From positions 1 through 64,000 of the forward strand of contig JBKBHF010000003.1 of NCBI GenBank assembly GCA_046297695.1: a DNA stretch of 64,000 bases, read 5' to 3'. Positions 60,074 to 64,000 of the stretch are shown one piece after another (positions within the stretch are counted from its first letter, which is position 1; each line of letters opens with the position of its first letter). The stretch is from Permianibacter sp046297695. Its GTDB lineage: Bacteria; Pseudomonadota; Gammaproteobacteria; Enterobacterales; Permianibacteraceae. The notes under the pieces are model-generated. The model worked only from the letters and a program-made list of their open reading frames with translations, searched no databases and had not been told where the DNA came from. The position numbers were made by a program, and so were the translations under genes.

Positions 60074-61456
60074 TCAGGTCTCCTTGCCCGAGCACGGGTC
60101 AATGCTGTCGCTTTCGACCCGGCTGAGCAGGCGGCGACCGACCAGCAGGGTTTCGATGACGGTGCCGGCAGCGAGCGGGCCGTGCCGGTGCACCAGCGTT
60201 TGACTCGCCTGCACCCGGGTCAGGCTGTAACCGCGTCCGAGTGTTGCCAGCGGACTCAGTCCATGCAGGCTGCCGGTCAGGCGGGCGAGCCGGTTGCGAC
60301 GGCTGTCGATTGTCCGGTTGGCAGTGAGCACTAACCGCTGTTGCAGTTGATCGAGCTGATGCCGGGCACGGGCAAGCCGGGCGGCTGGCGCCATGCCCTG
60401 GAGGCGCGCTTCCTGATGGCGCAGCTGCAGCCGCCCCTGTTGCAGGCGCCGCTGCACGCTGGCGTGCAGCCTGGCCTGCAATTCATCGAGCCGTTGTGCC
60501 CGGCGGGCCAGCAAGCGCTCGGGGGTAGGTAAGCGGTCACTCAGGCTGTGCAGCTTCGACCGTCGCTGGCACAGGGCTTGGCCCAAGGCATGCCGCAGGC
60601 GGTGCTGCAACTGGCCGAGCCGGTGCAGCAGACCGTCCCGGTCGGGCGAGATCAGGGCCGCGCCGGCCGATGGGGTCGGTGCCCGCATGTCGGCGACGAA
60701 GTCGGCAATGGTGAAATCGACCTCATGGCCAACGGCAGAAACCACCGGAATGCCGCTGCCGGCGATCTGCCGGGCCAGCTTTTCATCGTTGAAGCAGAAC
60801 AGGTCTTCCAGCGAGCCGCCGCCGCGGGTCAGCAGCAGGACATCGCACTCGCGCCGGCGGTTGGCAGTTTTCAGTGCCTCGATCAAGGCGGCGGGCGCCT
60901 CGGCGCCCTGGACCACGGCCGGGTAGACGATGACCTTGATGAACGGCGCCCGCTTGGCCAGGACCGACAAGACATCGCGGATCGCGGCGCCGGTCGGTGA
61001 GGTGATGACGCCGATGCGGGTCGGGTAGGGCGGCAGGGCGCGTTTGCGGTCGGCGTTGAACAAACCCTCATCAGCCAGCTTCTGTCTCAGCCGTTCGAAC
61101 TTCTGCTGCAGGGCGCCGAAGCCGGCCGGCTCCAGGTATTCGCAGACCAGCTGGAAATCGCCGCGCGGCTCGTACAGCGTGACCCGAGCCCGGACCAGCA
61201 CCTTGTCGCCATCCTTCGGCCGGTAGCTCAGCAGCTGGTTGCGGTTACGGAACAGCGCCGAACGGACCTGAGCGCCTTCATCTTTCAGCGTGAAGTACCA
61301 GTGCCCGGACGGCGGTGCGGAGAAATTGGAGATTTCGGCTTCCAGCCAGAGCAGGCCGAAGTCCTGTTCCAGCACACGCTTGGCGCGGCCGACCAGCTCG
61401 GAGACGGTGTAAACCTTGCGGGCGGACGTCATCGGCGGCGTGGTACCCGGGTTCAT
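60074..61456 (-). CDS. xseA: Exodeoxyribonuclease VII large subunit
   Basis: Catalytic subunit of the single-strand exonuclease ExoVII. About 460 residues: N-terminal OB fold (VYTVSELVGRAKRVLEQDFG ... ISNFSAPPSGHWYFTLKDE), catalytic domain (about 130-310) with ITSPTGAAIRDVL, the TRGGGSLEDLFCFNDE block and AVGHEVDFTIADFVADMRAPTPS, and a long C-terminal coiled coil. ATG 61456 is chosen; a TTG four codons upstream and an ATG eight codons downstream (61432) are alternatives. It is divergent from guaB. The small subunit gene xseB is not in the window. Confidence 0.96.
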   Translation of the reverse strand: MNPGTTPPMTSARKVYTVSELVGRAKRVLEQDFGLLWLEAEISNFSAPPSGHWYFTLKDEGAQVRSALFRNRNQLLSYRPKDGDKVLVRARVTLYEPRGDFQLVCEYLEPAGFGALQQKFERLRQKLADEGLFNADRKRALPPYPTRIGVITSPTGAAIRDVLSVLAKRAPFIKVIVYPAVVQGAEAPAALIEALKTANRRRECDVLLLTRGGGSLEDLFCFNDEKLARQIAGSGIPVVSAVGHEVDFTIADFVADMRAPTPSAGAALISPDRDGLLHRLGQLQHRLRHALGQALCQRRSKLHSLSDRLPTPERLLARRAQRLDELQARLHASVQRRLQQGRLQLRHQEARLQGMAPAARLARARHQLDQLQQRLVLTANRTIDSRRNRLARLTGSLHGLSPLATLGRGYSLTRVQASQTLVHRHGPLAAGTVIETLLVGRRLLSRVESDSIDPCSGKET

Positions 61457-61528
61457 GGCGGAGGGCAAACCGCGGCATTTTCGCGCATCACGACCGGAAT
61501 GGCCAGCAAGAAACTCGCGGTGGGTGGT

Positions 61529-61558
61529 GTGACAAGCTTCGAGGGGAAACGGTATAAT
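61529..61558 (+). promoter_or_regulatory. guaB promoter
   Basis: GTGACA (61529-61534) matches five of six -35 bases and is followed after 18 bases by a perfect TATAAT (61553-61558), 36 bases before the guaB start. No PurR-type palindrome was confirmed. Confidence 0.75.
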
Positions 61559-61594
61559 TCCGCTTTGCTATTGCCAGCGGGGTTTTGAGGAATC

Positions 61595-63058
61595 ATGCGG
61601 ATTATCGGTGAAGCGCTGACGTTTGATGACGTGCTTTTGGTGCCAGCGCACTCCACAGTACTGCCACATCAGGCTGAACTCAAGACTTTGTTGACCCGCG
61701 AGATTCAGCTGAACATTCCGCTGGTGTCGTCGGCGATGGACACCGTCTCGGAAGCTCGCCTCGCGATCGCGCTGGCGCAGGAAGGTGGCCTCGGTTTCAT
61801 TCACAAGAACCTGACCATCGAAGATCAGGCCGAGCATGTTCGCAAGGTCAAGAAATTCGAAAGCGGTGTCGTCAGCGATCCGATTACGGTCAGCTCGCGC
61901 ACCAGCATCCGCGAACTGAAAGCACTGACCGCCAAGCACGGCATCTCCGGTGTGCCGGTCGTTGACGGCGACGATCTGGTCGGTATCGTCACCGGTCGCG
62001 ACGTTCGCTTTGTCACCCAACTCGATCAGCCGGTGTCGGCGGTGATGACGCCGAAAGAGCGGCTGGTCACCGTGCAGGAAGGCGCCGATCTCGACGAGGC
62101 GCTGCACCTGATTCAGCAGCACCGCATCGAACGTGTGCTGGTGGTCGACAAGCAGTTCCGGTTGAAAGGCCTCATCACGGTCAAAGACATTCAAAAATCG
62201 ACTGACAAGCCCAATGCCTGCAAAGATGCGTTTGGTCATCTGCGCGTGGGGGCCGCAGTCGGTACCGGTGCCGATACCGATGATCGTGTAGCCGCATTGG
62301 TCCATGCTGGTGCCGATGTCATTCTGGTCGATACGTCGCATGGCCATTCGCAAGGCGTGCTCGACCGGGTTCGTAAAGTCAAGCAAATGTACCCGGGGGT
62401 GCAGGTCATCGGCGGCAACGTCGCGACCGCCGCTGGTGCGCTGGCGCTGGCCGAAGCCGGCGCTGACGGCGTCAAGGTCGGTATCGGCCCCGGTTCAATC
62501 TGCACCACCCGTATCGTCACCGGTGTCGGTGTGCCGCAAATCTCCGCCGTTGCCAACGCCGTCGAAGCGCTGAAAGCGAAAGGCATTCCGTGCATCGCCG
62601 ATGGTGGTATCCGGTTCTCCGGCGACATGTGCAAAGCGATTGCTGCCGGTGCCCATGTGGTGATGGTTGGCTCGCTGCTGGCTGGCACTGAAGAGGCGCC
62701 GGGTGAGGTCGAGTTGTTCCAGGGCCGTAGCTACAAGAGCTATCGCGGCATGGGCTCGCTTGGGGCGATGGCGCAGCGGCAAGGTTCGGCTGACCGCTAT
62801 TTCCAGGCCAGCAACGAGGCCGAAAAACTGGTCCCGGAAGGCATTGAGGGCCGGGTGCCATACAAAGGCTCGCTGGTCGCGATCGTGCACCAGATGATGG
62901 GCGGTTTGCGTTCCTGCATGGGCCTGACTGGCTGCCGCACCATTGAAGAGCTGCGCAGCAAGGCCGAGTTCGTCAAAGTGACCTCGGCCGGCATGCGCGA
63001 AAGCCACGTGCACGACGTGCAAATCGTCAAGGAAGCACCGAACTACCGCGTCGATTGA
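61595..63058 (+). CDS. guaB: IMP dehydrogenase
   Basis: Oxidises IMP to XMP with NAD, the committed step to guanine nucleotides. The 487-residue product has an N-terminal ALTFDDVLLVPAHSTV start, a Bateman module of two CBS domains (about 93-205, regulatory), the catalytic loop GPGSICTTR with Cys303, DGGIRFSGDMCKA, the flap GSADRYF and the potassium-site GRVPYKGS region. Homotetramer/octamer in the cytosol. It is followed by guaA after 127 bases. Confidence 0.98.
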   Translation: MRIIGEALTFDDVLLVPAHSTVLPHQAELKTLLTREIQLNIPLVSSAMDTVSEARLAIALAQEGGLGFIHKNLTIEDQAEHVRKVKKFESGVVSDPITVSSRTSIRELKALTAKHGISGVPVVDGDDLVGIVTGRDVRFVTQLDQPVSAVMTPKERLVTVQEGADLDEALHLIQQHRIERVLVVDKQFRLKGLITVKDIQKSTDKPNACKDAFGHLRVGAAVGTGADTDDRVAALVHAGADVILVDTSHGHSQGVLDRVRKVKQMYPGVQVIGGNVATAAGALALAEAGADGVKVGIGPGSICTTRIVTGVGVPQISAVANAVEALKAKGIPCIADGGIRFSGDMCKAIAAGAHVVMVGSLLAGTEEAPGEVELFQGRSYKSYRGMGSLGAMAQRQGSADRYFQASNEAEKLVPEGIEGRVPYKGSLVAIVHQMMGGLRSCMGLTGCRTIEELRSKAEFVKVTSAGMRESHVHDVQIVKEAPNYRVD

Positions 63059-63078
63059 ACGCGCGGAATCAGCAACAA

Positions 63079-63103
63079 ATCGGGATCGCAGCGCGATCCC
63101 GAT
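63079..63103 (+). terminator. Hairpin between guaB and guaA
   Basis: ATCGGGATCGC (63079-63089) and GCGATCCCGAT (63093-63103) form an 11-base perfect stem with a three-base loop. The following GTGCTTTCAG has only three T, so it may be an mRNA stabiliser or partial terminator in a guaBA transcript. Confidence 0.5.
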
Positions 63104-63185
63104 GTGCTTTCAGCAGACAGCAAATGCAGTTACACGCTGCGCCCGGGCGCAGCACGGATTCTTCCTCACCAGCAAGGCTTTCGAG

Positions 63186-64000
63186 ATGAGCCAAGACATT
63201 CATGCCCACCGCATCCTGATTCTGGATTTCGGTTCCCAGGTGACCCAATTGATCGCCCGTCGCGTGCGCGAAATCGGCGTCTACTGCGAACTGTGGCCGT
63301 ACGATGCCGACGAAGCAGCGATTCGCGAATTCAATCCGAAAGGCATCATTCTGTCCGGCGGTCCGGAATCGGTCACCGAAAGCGATACGCCGCGCGCGCC
63401 CGATTGTGTATTCGAAATGGGCGTACCGGTGCTCGGCATCTGCTACGGCATGCAAACCATGGCGGCGCAGCTCGGCGGCAAAGTCGAGGGCGGTCACACC
63501 CGCGAGTTTGGTTACGCGGCCGTCCGCATCAAAGGCGACAGTGATCTGCTGCACGGCATCGAAGACCACGTCAACGAGCAGGGCAAGGCCGTGCTCGATG
63601 TCTGGATGAGCCATGGCGACAAGGTGGTGGAAGCGCCGCACGGTTTCGAGATCATCGGTGAAAGCGACAACTGCGCGATCGCGGTGATGTCGGATGAAGG
63701 TCGCAAGTTCTACGGAGTCCAGTTCCATCCGGAAGTGACCCATACCCATCAGGGCGGTCGCATTCTCGAACGGTTTGTTCGCGAGATTTGCGGCTGCGAA
63801 AAGAACTGGACCCCGACCAATATCATCGAAGACGCGATTGCCACGGTACGCAAACAGGTCGGCAGCGATGATGTGATTCTCGGCCTGTCCGGCGGTGTCG
63901 ATTCCTCGGTGGTGGCAGTGCTGCTGCACCGGGCTATTGGCAAGCAGCTGACTTGCGTGTTCGTCGATCACGGCTTGCTGCGACTGCATGAAGGCGATCA
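63186..64000 (+). CDS. guaA: GMP synthase, glutamine-hydrolysing (5' part)
   Basis: Converts XMP to GMP using glutamine. The first 271 codons are present; the gene runs off the window and no stop is seen. The N-terminal class I amidotransferase domain (about 10-200) has ILDFGSQVTQLIARRVRE, the nucleophile Cys86 in GICYGMQ and the His181/Glu183 pair in QFHPEVTHT. The ATP pyrophosphatase domain begins with the P-loop LSGGVDSSV near residue 235. ATG 63186 has AAGG eight bases upstream. It pairs with guaB. Confidence 0.97.
   Translation, partial: MSQDIHAHRILILDFGSQVTQLIARRVREIGVYCELWPYDADEAAIREFNPKGIILSGGPESVTESDTPRAPDCVFEMGVPVLGICYGMQTMAAQLGGKVEGGHTREFGYAAVRIKGDSDLLHGIEDHVNEQGKAVLDVWMSHGDKVVEAPHGFEIIGESDNCAIAVMSDEGRKFYGVQFHPEVTHTHQGGRILERFVREICGCEKNWTPTNIIEDAIATVRKQVGSDDVILGLSGGVDSSVVAVLLHRAIGKQLTCVFVDHGLLRLHEGD

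Overview
This is about 64 kb of a gammaproteobacterial chromosome with moderately high GC. It is dominated by conserved housekeeping blocks whose order is typical of Gammaproteobacteria: map/rpsB-tsf-pyrH-frr-uppS-cdsA-dxr-rseP-bamA-skp-lpxD-fabZ-lpxA-lpxB-rnhB...dnaE; ruvC-ruvA-ruvB-ybgC-tolQ-tolR-tolA-tolB-pal-cpoB-queE-queC; ndk-rlmN-pilF-rodZ-ispG-hisS-yfgM-bamB-der; and xseA divergent from guaB-guaA. Lipid A synthesis, Tol-Pal, BAM components and many lipoproteins show a Gram-negative cell. The pilF and queEC neighbourhoods and two REP-like inverted repeats resemble those of Pseudomonas-type bacteria. I cannot name the genus from the sequence alone.

Layout. 1-16.7 kb: map (minus), a GNAT-like gene (minus), then one long plus-strand run covering translation (rpsB, tsf, frr), UMP kinase, undecaprenyl and phospholipid precursors (uppS, cdsA, dxr), the RseP protease, outer-membrane assembly (bamA, skp) and lipid A (lpxD, fabZ, lpxA, lpxB), ending with rnhB. 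16.8-19.7 kb: two convergent secreted peptidase genes, one a metallopeptidase-like orphan and one a trypsin-like protease with a PEP-CTERM-type tail, inserted before dnaE (20-23.4 kb). 23.4-33 kb: the main accessory region. It holds a decayed IS5-like transposase where accA is often found, followed by an all-minus block: a tiny lipoprotein, an amidohydrolase, an unknown membrane-anchored protein, a short CDF transporter, a PhoX-like lipoprotein with a collagen-like stalk, a di-heme cytochrome c lipoprotein and a GAF-GGDEF diguanylate cyclase. 33-45 kb: aspS, a small visibly AT-richer insert (lipoprotein plus minimal HAD protein), ruvCAB, the complete tol-pal cluster, and queE/queC. 45-48 kb: an orphan secreted protein, a Tat-exported dienelactone-hydrolase-like protein, a REP-like repeat and an EamA permease. 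48-57.5 kb: ndk through der. 57.5-64 kb: a methyl-accepting chemotaxis protein, an M23 peptidase with xseA, then guaB and the 5' part of guaA, which runs off the window.

The genes form several functional sets: envelope biogenesis (uppS, cdsA, dxr/ispG, lpx, bamA/bamB/skp/rseP, yfgM, tol-pal, rodZ, M23), isoprenoid synthesis (dxr and ispG), recombination and repair (ruvABC, xseA, rnhB, dnaE), translation (rpsB, tsf, frr, aspS, hisS, rlmN, der) and nucleotide synthesis (pyrH, ndk, guaA, guaB). No tRNA, rRNA or CRISPR array was seen. I did not recognise a clearly new multi-gene system. The best candidates for unusual biology are the two secreted peptidases, the PhoX/di-heme cytochrome lipoprotein pair and the small insert between aspS and ruvC.
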